A DNA stretch of 64,000 nucleotides from Aeromonas lacus (GTDB taxonomy: Bacteria; Pseudomonadota; Gammaproteobacteria; Enterobacterales; Aeromonadaceae), in the NCBI RefSeq assembly GCF_000764665.1, contig NZ_JRGM01000140.1, positions 1 to 64,000 on the forward strand, read 5' to 3'. A model generated the notes under the pieces. That model made no database searches and had not been told where the DNA came from. It was given only the letters and a program-made list of their open reading frames with translations. Every line of letters begins with the position of its first letter. The stretch's first letter is position 1. Positions 55,252 through 64,000 of the stretch are shown one piece after another. A program made the position numbers and the translations under genes.

Positions 55252-55542
55252 TTAATGGCCTGTGTTGCGGCCAAACACTCTCTTGCCCATCTCCATCAGT
55301 ACGACGGCAAAGGCGTAGCTGCTGTCTGATTTGCCTATTTCATCGGCCACGTAGAGGAAGTTGGAGCGGTACTTCTCCACCGCCTCTTGCGGACTCCGTG
55401 AATCGATAAAATCCTCCTCGACTTCGAATCCCTGTGCCAACAGTGCCTCTTTTTCTGGCAGAAAGGTGGGGGAGGCCATGTCGATAAAGGTGTAGTGCTG
55501 CCGGTTGGAGTCCGGCATGGTGAAAAACTGGTACTTCGCCAT
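55252..55542 (-). CDS. Small protein of unknown function
   Basis: A 96-residue protein beginning MAKYQFFTMPDSNRQHYTF at 55542, with GAGG 8 bases upstream; the frame is open to 55635 without a better start. It has no signal peptide. A long amphipathic helix (PQEAVEKYRSNFLYVADEI) and a hydrophobic C-terminal helix (SYAFAVVLMEMGKRVFG) are visible. It is not a family I can name. It is convergent with the small Cys/His-rich gene. Confidence 0.65.
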   Translation of the reverse strand: MAKYQFFTMPDSNRQHYTFIDMASPTFLPEKEALLAQGFEVEEDFIDSRSPQEAVEKYRSNFLYVADEIGKSDSSYAFAVVLMEMGKRVFGRNTGH

Positions 55543-55761
55543 CTGCGATACCTCGCCTGAACGGGTTTGTCGTGATGTGACCTTCCGCGGGTTGAACTGC
55601 TTTTCCACTTTCTGGCCGGCATCTTTTGCCTGCACAGGAAAAAAAGTAGCGTTCGACTCTTTTTATTGCGTCCGAGCTTACTCTGGCTGCACTCTTGCAC
55701 GCAACAGAATGACGGTTTTTTCGTCACCCTGTTGGGGGGGCAGGGCAGAATCTGAACATAA

Positions 55762-55787
55762 AAAACCAGCCCGACGAGGCTGGTTTT
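55762..55787 (-). terminator. Terminator of the second chemotaxis receptor gene
   Basis: Stem AAAACCAGCC / GGCTGGTTTT with a 6-base loop; on the minus strand a T run follows. It lies 29 bp past the receptor stop. Confidence 0.85.
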
Positions 55788-55815
55788 AACTGATGGCTGA
55801 CCCGATCAGGCTGGT

Positions 55816-57822
55816 TTAGAGGATGAAGCTCTGCACCATGCTGCGCAGCTGCTCGGTAAGCCGGTGGATCTGGCGAGCGGCATCGCGCGCGTCGTTGGCT
55901 ACCTGCAGCGCCTCGTCACTGCCATCGGAGATGCGCACCACATTGCGCTCGATCTCGTTGACCACAGCGCCCTGCTGTTCGATGGCGCTGGCGATGATGG
56001 CATTGGTATCGACCATCCGATCCACCTTCTCGGTGATGGCGCCGAAAGCGTGCTGGGCTTCCTGGGCGAGACCGACTCCTTCCTGCGCCTCGTGACTGGC
56101 GGCAGACATGGCATTGACCGAGGCGCGGGCGCCGGATTGCAGCTGTTCAATCATCTGCTGGATCTCGACGGTGGCCCCCTGGGTGCGGCTGGCCAGCGAG
56201 CGCACTTCATCGGCTACCACGGCGAAGCCGCGTCCCTGTTCACCCGCCCGGGCGGCCTCAATGGCGGCGTTGAGTGCCAGCAGGTTGGTCTGCTCGGCGA
56301 TACCTCGGATCACGCTAATGACGCCGCCAATCTGACTGCACTGCTGCTCCAGCTGACCAATGCTCTCGGCGGTGCGTAGCACCTCGCGGTTGATATGGTC
56401 GATCGCCTTGATAGTGCGATCGACCACTGCCTCGCCCTGACCCACCACCTGCTGGGCTTCCTGAGTCATGCGGGCAGCCTGCAGGGCGTTGCCCGCCATG
56501 TCTTGTGAAGTAGCGGCCAGCTCCTTGATGGCGGTGGCCACCTGATGAGTTTCCCCTTGCTGGGCGGCGATCACCTCCTGGGAGCGGCAGGTGCGATCCT
56601 CGATCTCGGTGGCGCTCTCCACCACGGTGACGCCGTTTTCCCGTACCCGCCGCATCAGGGTACGCAGGGTCTCCAGCGTGACGTTGTAATCCCGGCTGAT
56701 GGCGGCCAGCTCATCCTGACCGACGATCTCGATGTGCTGGCTGAGATCCTGGGCGTTGACCCGGGCGGCGATCTCCCGTACCCGGCCAACGGTGTCGCGC
56801 AGGGAGAGATAGGCGCCGATCATCAGGTAGATATAGAGCAGCAGGATGGCGGTCAGTGGTGCCGTGACCCACCAGAAATGGCGCTGGTTGGCTGCCATGC
56901 GCTGATGCAGGTCGGCTTCCAGCCGCTGGCGCACCTGGCCTGCCAGTTTGGTGATGGTGTTATCGAGCCCATCTCCCAGCGCCAGCACCTCCTTGGTTGA
57001 GAGTTGCACCAGCTGATCCTTCATCATCTTGTTTTCCATGGTATCGACCCCCTGACGCACCTGTTGCAGCAGGGCATCGGTCTGCTGGCCCAGCTCGGCC
57101 CGATAGGCGGGTTCAATCTGGTAGAGCAGGGTCAGATCGGCTTCCAGCTCCTGCAGGGTGGCGTTGATGAGGTCGAGGCGAAAACGCAGGCCGCTGTACC
57201 CTTCCGCCTGAAACAGGCCGAAGTCGGCGATGGTGGCGGCGCGATCCCGCACCTGAGCCAGCAGGTCGCGCAGTTGCGGCAGCCGTTCGCTGGTGAGGAT
57301 CACCATGTAATAGGTGCCGAGCGCCGGATCCTGGATCAGGCTGCTGGCGGCGGTGATGTTCTTGTAGAGATGGCGCACTTCGGTCAGCAGCTTGTCGTGG
57401 CGCAGATTGCTCTGATCAACTTCCAGCTTGCTCCCTTCGCTCTGCAGGGCTGCCCACCCCTGTTTGAGGGCGTCGAAAGCGGGATTCTCCTGACGGGTAT
57501 CGGCGAAGGCACGCAGGCTATCGTCCACGGCTTGGGCCGCGGCTTTGACCTTATCCTCTCCCACCGGGTTCTGTTCGTAGGCGTGCTGGGTGACCAGATT
57601 GCGGTGGGTCAGCAGCGCCTGTTCGATGGCGGGCACGGTGGCCAGATTGATGACGCCGGCCAGCTCCTTGCGGGCCTGTTCGTTGTCATCCTGCAGCCGT
57701 CCCAGCAGGTTGGCCATGCTGTAGGCAAGCGGCAGCAGCATCAGACAGGACCAGAGCAGAAACTTGAATTTGAAGGAGAGCTGGTTGCCCAGCCTGATAG
57801 CAGGGTTGAAAATCCATTTCAT
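55816..57822 (-). CDS. Methyl-accepting chemotaxis protein
   Basis: A 668-residue receptor starting at ATG 57822 ([20 protein letters not shown]); the frame opens at 58047 but the extra 75 codons have no similarity and the start has GAGG just upstream. Membrane helices at about 21-40 and 322-345 enclose an unusually large periplasmic domain of about 280 residues, mostly helical. A HAMP domain (about 346-400) precedes the signalling domain, which has [38 protein letters not shown]. It ends MVQSFIL without a CheR pentapeptide. Ligand unknown. Confidence 0.92.
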   Translation of the reverse strand: MKWIFNPAIRLGNQLSFKFKFLLWSCLMLLPLAYSMANLLGRLQDDNEQARKELAGVINLATVPAIEQALLTHRNLVTQHAYEQNPVGEDKVKAAAQAVDDSLRAFADTRQENPAFDALKQGWAALQSEGSKLEVDQSNLRHDKLLTEVRHLYKNITAASSLIQDPALGTYYMVILTSERLPQLRDLLAQVRDRAATIADFGLFQAEGYSGLRFRLDLINATLQELEADLTLLYQIEPAYRAELGQQTDALLQQVRQGVDTMENKMMKDQLVQLSTKEVLALGDGLDNTITKLAGQVRQRLEADLHQRMAANQRHFWWVTAPLTAILLLYIYLMIGAYLSLRDTVGRVREIAARVNAQDLSQHIEIVGQDELAAISRDYNVTLETLRTLMRRVRENGVTVVESATEIEDRTCRSQEVIAAQQGETHQVATAIKELAATSQDMAGNALQAARMTQEAQQVVGQGEAVVDRTIKAIDHINREVLRTAESIGQLEQQCSQIGGVISVIRGIAEQTNLLALNAAIEAARAGEQGRGFAVVADEVRSLASRTQGATVEIQQMIEQLQSGARASVNAMSAASHEAQEGVGLAQEAQHAFGAITEKVDRMVDTNAIIASAIEQQGAVVNEIERNVVRISDGSDEALQVANDARDAARQIHRLTEQLRSMVQSFIL

Positions 57823-58018
57823 ATGAGGCCTCGATACCCGATAGGACGGGTGCATGCGGTTATGTCTGAATATTACTCCTCGCTGCTGTACTTCGGTCAG
57901 GGAGAGGGGGAAGTTGTGATCCCCTTGGCTTTTTGTTCTGTTGCCAGCGTAATCCCAATGAAAACGGGCCACCTGATGGTGACCCGTGAGCGATTGGGGG
58001 ATATCCGCTTGCAACCGA

Positions 58019-59314
58019 TCAGTTGAACGCCAGGAAGGGCGAGACACATAGCAGCAGGCCGGTGACGATGATGATGTAGAGGGAAGTGCCCTTGTACTTG
58101 TGCAGCGCCGGTACCTGATAGACCAGATAGGCAGGGATAAGGCAACCCACCATACCGAAGATGGGGCTGCAGATGGAGGTGAAGCTCAGTACCGGGGCGT
58201 TGAGCACGATGGCCCCCCAGGAGAGCATGACGGTAAACACCATGATCCCTTTGCCCACCATCCCCTTGTTGATGCGGTTTTCCGGCAGCACCCGGCGCAG
58301 CAGGTTCATCGCCAGTCCCTGACAGGCTTCACGGAAACCAAGATAGACGCCGAAGTAGGCGGTCATCACCGCGAAGATGTTGAGGGTAAGGCTCAGGAGC
58401 TTGAGGGTCTGGCCGGGCATCCCCTGCGCCACCATGGCCAGTGCAGAGATGTTCTCCTCGGAGGCTTTGACCGCCTGATCGTGACCCATGGCCAGGGTGA
58501 AGGAGACCGCGTAGAAGAACACCACCACAAACAGGATACCGAAGGCGATATTCATGGCGCGCATCGCCTTGAAACGGGCCACCTCCAGCGACTTCTCCCG
58601 CGAACGGTAAGAGATCACCATGGGGCTCAGGCTCTGGATAAAGAGGATGGAGGTGAGGGTGAAGGGGAGCATGATGATGGCATCCTTCATCCAGTCACCG
58701 GTGGCAGGCATGGCGGTGATGTTGGCCGCATCCCACTTGTCCACCATCATCAGGCCGAGCACGGCCACCACGCTGATCTTGGTCAGTACCATAAAGGTGG
58801 AGATCTTGAACAGCAGGTTTTCGCCGCGCGAGGCCAGCGCCACCAGACCACAAATAAGCAGCAGGCCGTAGAGGGGATTTTCCGAGAGCAGGCCGTCGGT
58901 GACGCCAAAGCTCTGCAGGAAGGAGGCGCTGTCGTTGGTGATGGCGGTGGAGTAGACGAAGACCCAGATCACCAGCATCACAAAATAGAGGGCGCCGAGT
59001 AGCACACCCCAGTTCTTGCCAAGGTAGCCGGTGATGACGCTGGGGTAATCCTTGCACTCGGGCGAGGTGGCCAGGGTGTTGATAAAGAGGCGCTGGAACA
59101 TATACATGGCCGGATAGCCTATTACCGCCGAGAGCAGAAAGACCCACAAGCCCATCAGCCCCACCTGTACCGGCAGGAAGACGATCCCCGCGCCGATGGC
59201 CATGCCGATGCTCATGATGATCCAGCCCCAGTCGGTGCTGTCGAAGCGAACTGCCTCTTTCCATTCCAGAGTGCCCATCATGGGGCCGTTGAGTGTGGTG
59301 CTATGCGCGTCCAT
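58019..59314 (-). CDS. HAAAP-family serine/threonine/cysteine transporter
   Basis: A 431-residue inner-membrane amino-acid/proton symporter with eleven likely helices. Family parts are [63 protein letters not shown] and [13 protein letters not shown]. It is most like SdaC and YhaO (CyuP). Divergent neighbours are ridA and a cysteine desulfidase gene; in E. coli yhaO and yhaM (cyuPA) lie together too, so cysteine or a serine isomer is the likely cargo. The start ATG 59314 has AAGAAGG 5 bases upstream. Confidence 0.88.
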   Translation of the reverse strand: MDAHSTTLNGPMMGTLEWKEAVRFDSTDWGWIIMSIGMAIGAGIVFLPVQVGLMGLWVFLLSAVIGYPAMYMFQRLFINTLATSPECKDYPSVITGYLGKNWGVLLGALYFVMLVIWVFVYSTAITNDSASFLQSFGVTDGLLSENPLYGLLLICGLVALASRGENLLFKISTFMVLTKISVVAVLGLMMVDKWDAANITAMPATGDWMKDAIIMLPFTLTSILFIQSLSPMVISYRSREKSLEVARFKAMRAMNIAFGILFVVVFFYAVSFTLAMGHDQAVKASEENISALAMVAQGMPGQTLKLLSLTLNIFAVMTAYFGVYLGFREACQGLAMNLLRRVLPENRINKGMVGKGIMVFTVMLSWGAIVLNAPVLSFTSICSPIFGMVGCLIPAYLVYQVPALHKYKGTSLYIIIVTGLLLCVSPFLAFN

Positions 59315-59340
59315 TAGAACCTTCTTGTCGTTATAAGGGT

Positions 59341-59398
59341 GAGAGCGGGCGCAAATATAGTTGAATGAATGCGTTGCAAACAATGCGTCCGCGCTCTC
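59341..59398. repeat. Inverted repeat in the transporter-ridA control region
   Basis: GAGAGCG (59341-59347) and CGCTCTC (59392-59398) are complementary arms spaced by 44 bases in the 250-bp divergent promoter region. It may be a looped operator or a leader hairpin of the transporter message, whose start is 27 bp away. Confidence 0.35.
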
Positions 59399-59564
59399 TT
59401 TTATTCAAATCAGGAGGGTGATCACGGTTTACTATGAGACCTAAAGATGCCTTTTTACGCCATTTTTCTATCTTTTTGTTGAATGGATACACTAAAAAGC
59501 AAATAATGTTGAGCGAAACCAGAACTACAAATGCAAAAATAATTGCAATTACGGAGTGGGTAAC

Positions 59565-59948
59565 ATGAAAAAAATCATCACTGCGGCCTCGGCTCCCGAC
59601 GCCATCGGACCTTACAGCCATGGCACTGCCTATGGCGACCTCATCTTTACCTCCGGCCAGCTGCCGGTGTGCAAACAGCAGGGCGGCGTGGTTGCCGGCG
59701 GTATTGAGGCACAGAGTCGTCAGGCACTCGAAAACCTGAAAGCGGTGCTGGAGGCGGGCGGCGGCTCGCTGGAGACAGTCCTCAAGACTACCTGTTATCT
59801 CGCCGAGATCAGCGATTTTGCCGCGTTTAACGAGGTTTACAAAGCCTATTTCCAGAAAGATTGTCCGGCGCGCAGCTGCTTCGCGGTGAAGGATCTGCCG
59901 ATGGGCGTCAAGGTTGAAGTGGAAGCGATCGCCCATATCGCTCGTTAA
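59565..59948 (+). CDS. ridA: RidA-family enamine/imine deaminase
   Basis: A 127-residue protein that hydrolyses reactive 2-aminoacrylate and other enamines to ketoacids and ammonia. Family parts are APDAIGPYSHGTAYGDLIFTSGQLPV, LENLKAVLEAGGGSLETVLKTTCYL and PARSCFAVKDLPMGVKVEVEAIA with the substrate-binding arginine. The start ATG 59565 has GGAG 8 bases upstream. 22 bp separate it from the cysteine desulfidase gene. Cysteine breakdown by that enzyme yields 2-aminoacrylate, so the pairing makes chemical sense. Confidence 0.95.
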   Translation: MKKIITAASAPDAIGPYSHGTAYGDLIFTSGQLPVCKQQGGVVAGGIEAQSRQALENLKAVLEAGGGSLETVLKTTCYLAEISDFAAFNEVYKAYFQKDCPARSCFAVKDLPMGVKVEVEAIAHIAR

Positions 59949-59970
59949 GGGATAGAGAAAGGTTCAATCA

Positions 59971-61260
59971 ATGAAACAAGCGTGGCAGCAGTATCTGCAG
60001 ATTATTCAACAGGTTGTCAAACCAGCGCTGGGTTGTACCGAGCCAATCGCCGCCGCTTATGCCGCCGCAGTTGCCGCCCGGCAACTCGGCTGCGCACCGC
60101 GTCGTATCGAGGTGGCGGTGTCGGATAATCTCTACAAGAACTCGATGGGTGTCTATGTGCCGGGTACCGGCAAGATTGGCCTGGCTATCGCCGCCGCAGC
60201 CGGCGCCCTCGGTGGCAATGCCGATGGCGGGCTGGAGGTGCTGGCCGCCATCACCGCAGATCAGGTGGCCCGTGCCCAGGCCCTGATCGATGCCGGTGGC
60301 GTGCTGGTTAGCCGCACCGCCGCCCCCGAGTTTATCTTCTGCCGCGTGACAGTTTATGGCTCTGATGAAAACGGTGAAGAGCACAGCGCCGAAGTGACCC
60401 TGTGCGGTGGTCATACCCGCATCGTCGAGCAGCGTCGCGATGGCGAAGTGACCTTCACCGCCGATCAGAGCCAGAGCGGCGCCACCGGTGCCATCTGCGA
60501 TGGCGTGGATATCAGCATCGCCGCCATCTATGAGTTCGCCACCCAGGTGGAATTCGAGCAGATCAGGTTCATCCTCAAGGCCTCCGAACTGAATGGCAAG
60601 CTCTCCGCCGAGGGGATGAACAACCCCTATGGTCTCGAGATCGGTCGTACCATGCAGCAGAACATCGATGCCGGTCTTATCGGCGAGGATGTGATGAACC
60701 GCATCGTGATGATGACGGCGGCCGCCTCCGATGCCCGCATGGGAGGGGCGACCCTGCCGGCGATGAGCAACTTTGGCAGCGGCAACCAGGGCATTGCCGC
60801 CACCATCCCGGTGATGGTGATTGCCGAGCGCTATGGTGCCAGTGAAGAGCAGCTGGCTCGCGCCCTCATCATGAGCCATCTGGGCGCCATCTATATCAAG
60901 TCCCACTATCCGCCGCTGTCGGCCTTCTGCGGTAATACCGTGACCAGCGCAGCCGCCGCCATGGCCATGGTCTATCTGGCGGGCGGTAGCTTCGAGCAAT
61001 CCTGCTATGCCATCCAGAACGTGCTGAGCGACAGTGCCGGCATGGTGTGTGACGGAGCCAAAGCCTCCTGCGCCATGAAGGTGAGTACCTCCTCCGGTGC
61101 GGCGGTACGTGGCTTCCTGATGGCACTCAACAGCCACTCGGTGTCGGGGCAGGGGATTGTTTCCGATAACGTGGATCAGACCATTCGCAACGTGGGTCAG
61201 ATGGTGAAGGACGGCATGTCTGCCACAGACAGCACCATTATTGATATCATGTCTGCCTGA
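59971..61260 (+). CDS. cyuA: L-cysteine desulfidase, CyuA/YhaM family
   Basis: A 429-residue enzyme of the UPF0597/serine-dehydratase-alpha family that splits cysteine to pyruvate, sulfide and ammonia through an oxygen-sensitive [4Fe-4S] cluster. Cluster and active-site regions are [17 protein letters not shown] at about 17-33, [42 protein letters not shown], with several conserved cysteines, and [22 protein letters not shown]. coli YhaM is 436 residues. It is the second gene of ridA-cyuA and the partner of the divergent transporter. Confidence 0.9.
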   Translation: MKQAWQQYLQIIQQVVKPALGCTEPIAAAYAAAVAARQLGCAPRRIEVAVSDNLYKNSMGVYVPGTGKIGLAIAAAAGALGGNADGGLEVLAAITADQVARAQALIDAGGVLVSRTAAPEFIFCRVTVYGSDENGEEHSAEVTLCGGHTRIVEQRRDGEVTFTADQSQSGATGAICDGVDISIAAIYEFATQVEFEQIRFILKASELNGKLSAEGMNNPYGLEIGRTMQQNIDAGLIGEDVMNRIVMMTAAASDARMGGATLPAMSNFGSGNQGIAATIPVMVIAERYGASEEQLARALIMSHLGAIYIKSHYPPLSAFCGNTVTSAAAAMAMVYLAGGSFEQSCYAIQNVLSDSAGMVCDGAKASCAMKVSTSSGAAVRGFLMALNSHSVSGQGIVSDNVDQTIRNVGQMVKDGMSATDSTIIDIMSA

Positions 61261-61272
61261 GTGTCCCTGTCG

Positions 61273-61305
61273 GCTGCTGCCCGGCGTCCATCGCCCGGCA
61301 GCAGC
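61273..61305 (+). terminator. Hairpin between cyuA and the regulator gene
   Basis: Arms GCTGCTGCCCGGCG and CGCCCGGCAGCAGC pair at 13 of 14 positions around TCCAT. There is no T tract, and the next gene's ribosome site is 6 bp on, so it more likely tunes expression within the operon than stops it. Confidence 0.5.
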
Positions 61306-61325
61306 CCTTGCAAGAAGGTCCGAAT

Positions 61326-61979
61326 GTGAAGCTGCAAGAGTTGAGTCAGAACGATTTCCAGATCCTCAAGTCGATGGAGATCATCGTGGATGGTATCGCC
61401 GCCATGTATGGTCAGCACACCGAGGTACTGCTCCACAGTCTGGATGTGCGCAACCCCTCGATCATCAAGATTGCCAACGGTCATATCACCGGCCGCAGCG
61501 TCGGCGCCCCCATCACCAACCTGGCGATGATCAAGCTCAAGAGCGGGCAGGATATCTCCAACCCCTACATGACCAAGTGTGCGACCGGCAAGACCCTGCG
61601 TTCGCTCACCACTGTCATCCGCAACGGGGAGCATAAGGCGATCGGACTGCTCTGCATCAACACCGACATGGATGCCCCGCTGCAATCCGTGTTGCGTGCC
61701 ATGATGCCCGAGTGCATGCATGCCAGCGAGAACCACGCTACCCCCGAGGTGTTTGCCCGCAACATCGACGAAGCGCTCAACAGCACTATAGATACCGTCA
61801 GTGCTGAGGTGCGTGGCAATGAGGCCGTGCCGCCCTCCCAGAAGACCCGGGTTATCGTCAATCAGCTGCACGACATGGGGATCTTCGAGCTTAAAGACAG
61901 TGCCCAGATCGCCGCGCGTCAGCTCGGCATCTCGGTTCACTCCATCTACCGCTACCTGCGGGAGATCAAGAAGGGGTAG
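61326..61979 (+). CDS. YheO/DauR-type transcriptional regulator
   Basis: A 217-residue regulator with an N-terminal PAS-like YheO domain (about 15-125: GIAAMYGQHTEVLLHSLDVRNPSIIKIANGHITGRSVGAP) and a C-terminal HTH_22 domain (about 155-215: RQLGISVHSIYRYLREIKK). The start is GTG at 61326 with AAGAAGG 7 bases upstream. Related DauR regulators control amino-acid catabolic genes with a RidA-like partner. It lies at the end of the ridA-cyuA run and very probably controls it and the divergent transporter, unlike E. coli where the Lrp-type CyuR does so. Confidence 0.88.
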   Translation: MKLQELSQNDFQILKSMEIIVDGIAAMYGQHTEVLLHSLDVRNPSIIKIANGHITGRSVGAPITNLAMIKLKSGQDISNPYMTKCATGKTLRSLTTVIRNGEHKAIGLLCINTDMDAPLQSVLRAMMPECMHASENHATPEVFARNIDEALNSTIDTVSAEVRGNEAVPPSQKTRVIVNQLHDMGIFELKDSAQIAARQLGISVHSIYRYLREIKKG

Positions 61980-62140
61980 GTGCATGACACCTGCCTCCCC
62001 ATACTCTGCACAAGCGACAACAGCCAGAGTCACAGGCCGTAACGCTGGCTGTGCGTTCCCCTGCATGGGCAATGAAAGCCGTTACCGCACCACTCGGGTT
62101 GTCGCCTTGTTCCCATCTCGTTGAATCAGCTGGAAATCAC

Positions 62141-62728
62141 ATGTCACGAATCATCTATCTGCTGCGCCATGGCCAGACCCTTTTCAATGCCGAACAGCGC
62201 CTGCAGGGACGCTGCAACTCCGATCTGACCGAGAAGGGTGAAACGCAAGCTATTGCCATGGGACGGCGGCTGCGAGACGAGTTGGCGGATCCCTCCCGCT
62301 GGACCGTCTACGCCAGCCCGCTCGGACGCGCCCGTCAGACCGCCCTGCTGGTGTGCGAGCAGTTGGGTTTGCCCGCCGATCGCATCATCTGGGATGAGCG
62401 GCTGATGGAGCTCGGCATGGGGGAGTGGGAAGGGTGCCAGATCCCCGAGCTCTGCCAGGCTCACCCAGAACTCGATACCGGCAGGGGCGATTGGTATCTG
62501 CAGGCGCCGGGGGCCGAGAGCGTCCTCAGCATTCAGCGCCGTGCCCAGCAGTGGCTGCTGGATCCGACAGTCGCCGAGTGCGCCATCGTCATTTCCCACG
62601 GTCTGCTCGGCGCCATGCTGCGCGGCGTCTATGCCGACCTCGATGAGGCGGCGATCTGGGCTCAGGAGTTGCCGCAGGATGCCTTCTACAAGCTGCAAGC
62701 GGGCAAGATCACCCGGATAGCCTGCTGA
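62141..62728 (+). CDS. Histidine phosphatase family protein
   Basis: A 195-residue phosphoglycerate-mutase-like phosphatase. The catalytic histidine is in IYLLRHGQTLFNAEQRLQGRCNSDLT (RHG box at 8-10). Other parts are SPLGRARQTALL, LMELGMGEWEG and the second histidine in VISHGLLGAMLRG. The start ATG 62141 is chosen for the RHG position; the frame is open upstream to 62051. It resembles GpmB/CobC-type phosphatases; the substrate is not evident. Not clearly linked to its neighbours. Confidence 0.9.
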   Translation: MSRIIYLLRHGQTLFNAEQRLQGRCNSDLTEKGETQAIAMGRRLRDELADPSRWTVYASPLGRARQTALLVCEQLGLPADRIIWDERLMELGMGEWEGCQIPELCQAHPELDTGRGDWYLQAPGAESVLSIQRRAQQWLLDPTVAECAIVISHGLLGAMLRGVYADLDEAAIWAQELPQDAFYKLQAGKITRIAC

Positions 62729-62852
62729 CTGCCTCAAGCGGGGGGCTCCATTGATAGCTCGAGGTGAAAGGTGGGGAGGGCGAAAACAAGAGAGGATACC
62801 TGTGCTGATATTGCTGAAGTTGGCCGCGAGAGAAGGTTGAATAGGGATGTGG

Positions 62853-63602
62853 TCAGGGAATAACAATCCACTCCCGTCTGACCCCTTCATATACCGAGCT
62901 TAAACCATACCCTTGCCAGATATCGGCCATGGCATCGCCAAAGACTCCAAGGGATAGCGATGTGCGCAGGCGTTTCACTGTGTCGGGCGGGAGTTGCGGA
63001 TGGCAGGCTAGCCACCTTTCCACCCGGGCAAGGATCATCACTCGCTGAAGTCTGTTTTTATGTCTGGGGGAGGTGATCAGCTCGGGGAGCTCGTCGCTAA
63101 TCAACAGGTCGAAGCGTCCTGCCTGCAGCATGGCGATCCCCAGACTGGCCTTGGGCAGCAGTTCGTAGCGGATCGCTGCATTATCAAGCAGCTCCCTCAG
63201 CTCAGCCACATCGATGGCACCAATTCGGTAGTTACGCAGCGCTTCTATGTTGCTCAGGGGCGGAATAGTTTCCTGCCGGGCATAGACTGCGAGGGTTATG
63301 GGGGCGATGCGCGCAACGTAGCGCAGGGTTTCGGCATTTTCAGCCGAGAAGTGCACACCAAGTCCGCAGCTGTTTGGCTCGGTGGCCACTATCTTGAGCA
63401 GACGCCGCATGGGTTTGGCTTGCAAATGAAACTCTATCCCTTGCTGCTTGGCCAAGCGGGCAAAGACATCGACATAAGGGCCGCTCAGCTTTTCTCCGGT
63501 AACCTGAATGAAAGGGGGGTAGGCATCGGCATAGATGTTTAGCACTGGCCCGGCCGATGCAAGTTGGCACCACAATAGCAGCAATACCCACCACCCCTTC
63601 AT
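62853..63602 (-). CDS. Periplasmic solute-binding protein, family 3
   Basis: A 249-residue exported protein with a signal peptide (WWVLLLLWCQLASAGP, cleaved near 17). It has the amino-acid type (SBP_bac_3) pattern: LNIYADAYPPFIQVTGEKLSGPYVDVFARLAKQQGIEF, GAIDVAELRELLDN and AMLQAGRFDLLISDE. No transporter permease is next to it, so it may act alone or with a sensor. It lies 8 bp after the end of the sugar-type binding protein gene on the same strand, so both are probably in one operon. Confidence 0.82.
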   Translation of the reverse strand: MKGWWVLLLLWCQLASAGPVLNIYADAYPPFIQVTGEKLSGPYVDVFARLAKQQGIEFHLQAKPMRRLLKIVATEPNSCGLGVHFSAENAETLRYVARIAPITLAVYARQETIPPLSNIEALRNYRIGAIDVAELRELLDNAAIRYELLPKASLGIAMLQAGRFDLLISDELPELITSPRHKNRLQRVMILARVERWLACHPQLPPDTVKRLRTSLSLGVFGDAMADIWQGYGLSSVYEGVRREWIVIP

Positions 63603-63610
63603 CTAGCCTC

Positions 63611-64000
63611 CTAAGGATGTGTGACCAGCTCCACAGGGGTTTGCACTATGCCGGGCAGATCGGCTTGCGTTATTTTCTGCGCCAGCGCTTTCAGGGCGAG
63701 GTCGAGCGCATATTGTGCCTGTTTGCCCGGATACTGGTCAGCGGTTGCCACCACAGAGCCATCGCTGAGATAGGGGTGGATCCCCGGAATATTGTCATAG
63801 CCACCGATCAGCACCTTGCCCTTTAGCCCCAGCTCAGCCAGGGCTTGGGCGGCACCTATAGCCATATTGTCGTTACCGCAGAGCAGTGCCTTGACGTCCG
63901 GGGTTGCCTTGAGGAGATCGATAGTGGCGCTCTTGCCCTGAGCTGTGTCCCAATAGCCGCTGCGCACGCCGGCGACAACCATGTCTGCAGCGCGCAGAGC
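63611..64000 (-). CDS. Periplasmic sugar-binding protein, C-terminal part
   Basis: The last 129 codons of a gene whose start is beyond the right window edge; the frame is open through 64000. The sequence fits the C-terminal lobe of RbsB-type (Peripla_BP_4) proteins: KSATIDLLKATPDVKALLCGNDNMAIGAAQALAELG, then VLIGGYDNIPGIHPYLSDGSVVATADQYPGKQAQYALDLAL. GNDNMAIGA and the later D-Q-x-P-G element are the usual sugar-contact loops. It could serve an ABC importer or be a chemotaxis or sensor-kinase binding protein; the missing upstream genes would decide. Confidence 0.85.
   Translation of the reverse strand, partial: ALRAADMVVAGVRSGYWDTAQGKSATIDLLKATPDVKALLCGNDNMAIGAAQALAELGLKGKVLIGGYDNIPGIHPYLSDGSVVATADQYPGKQAQYALDLALKALAQKITQADLPGIVQTPVELVTHP

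Overview
The window is a stretch of a gammaproteobacterial chromosome, most likely Aeromonas. GC content is high, gene order and protein sequences resemble Enterobacteria and Vibrio, and the tmRNA tag reads ANDENYALAA. I could not run any database search, so the genus is inferred from recognised proteins.

Left edge (1-3.7 kb): the end of an integrated island. A P4-type tyrosine integrase and a small excisionase-like protein abut the 3' end of ssrA (tmRNA). smpB, ratA and rnfH follow. 3.8-10 kb is core metabolism: an AbgA-like M20 amidohydrolase, fadE with a candidate FadR operator, gmhA and yafJ. 9.7-14.4 kb holds a LuxU-like Hpt protein, a YvcK/CofD-family protein, and a FIST-domain (NosP/VpsV-like) sensor followed by a hybrid histidine kinase. 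Together these look like one phosphorelay branch.

15.3-35.7 kb is a long molybdenum-cofactor and nitrate district: narQP, a Moco riboswitch with moaA, napFDAGHBC, moaBCDE, modABC, and moeBA divergent from folE. It covers nitrate sensing, molybdate uptake, most cofactor synthesis steps and the periplasmic nitrate reductase that uses the cofactor. Inside it sits an unexpected pair: a chromosomal ParM/StbA-like actin and a downstream partner protein with helical repeats, preceded by an 18-bp-arm inverted repeat.

36-50 kb: a methyl-accepting chemotaxis protein, fhs, a LysR regulator divergent from yceI, a membrane protein, an S-adenosylhomocysteine-hydrolase-like protein with a TTG start, a selenoprotein-W-like (Rdx) protein, a bifunctional ornithine-lipid synthase (OlsF type), pepT, and speA with a leader of about 575 nt.

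50-64 kb: an alkylsulfatase translationally coupled to an exported unknown, a beta-barrel protein, a LysR regulator, a small Cys/His-rich protein behind a perfect FNR box, a second chemotaxis receptor, a cysteine/serine catabolic cluster (HAAAP transporter, RidA, cysteine desulfidase, YheO-type regulator), a histidine phosphatase and two periplasmic binding proteins, the last cut by the window edge. I saw no CRISPR array, rRNA, tRNA or insertion sequence.
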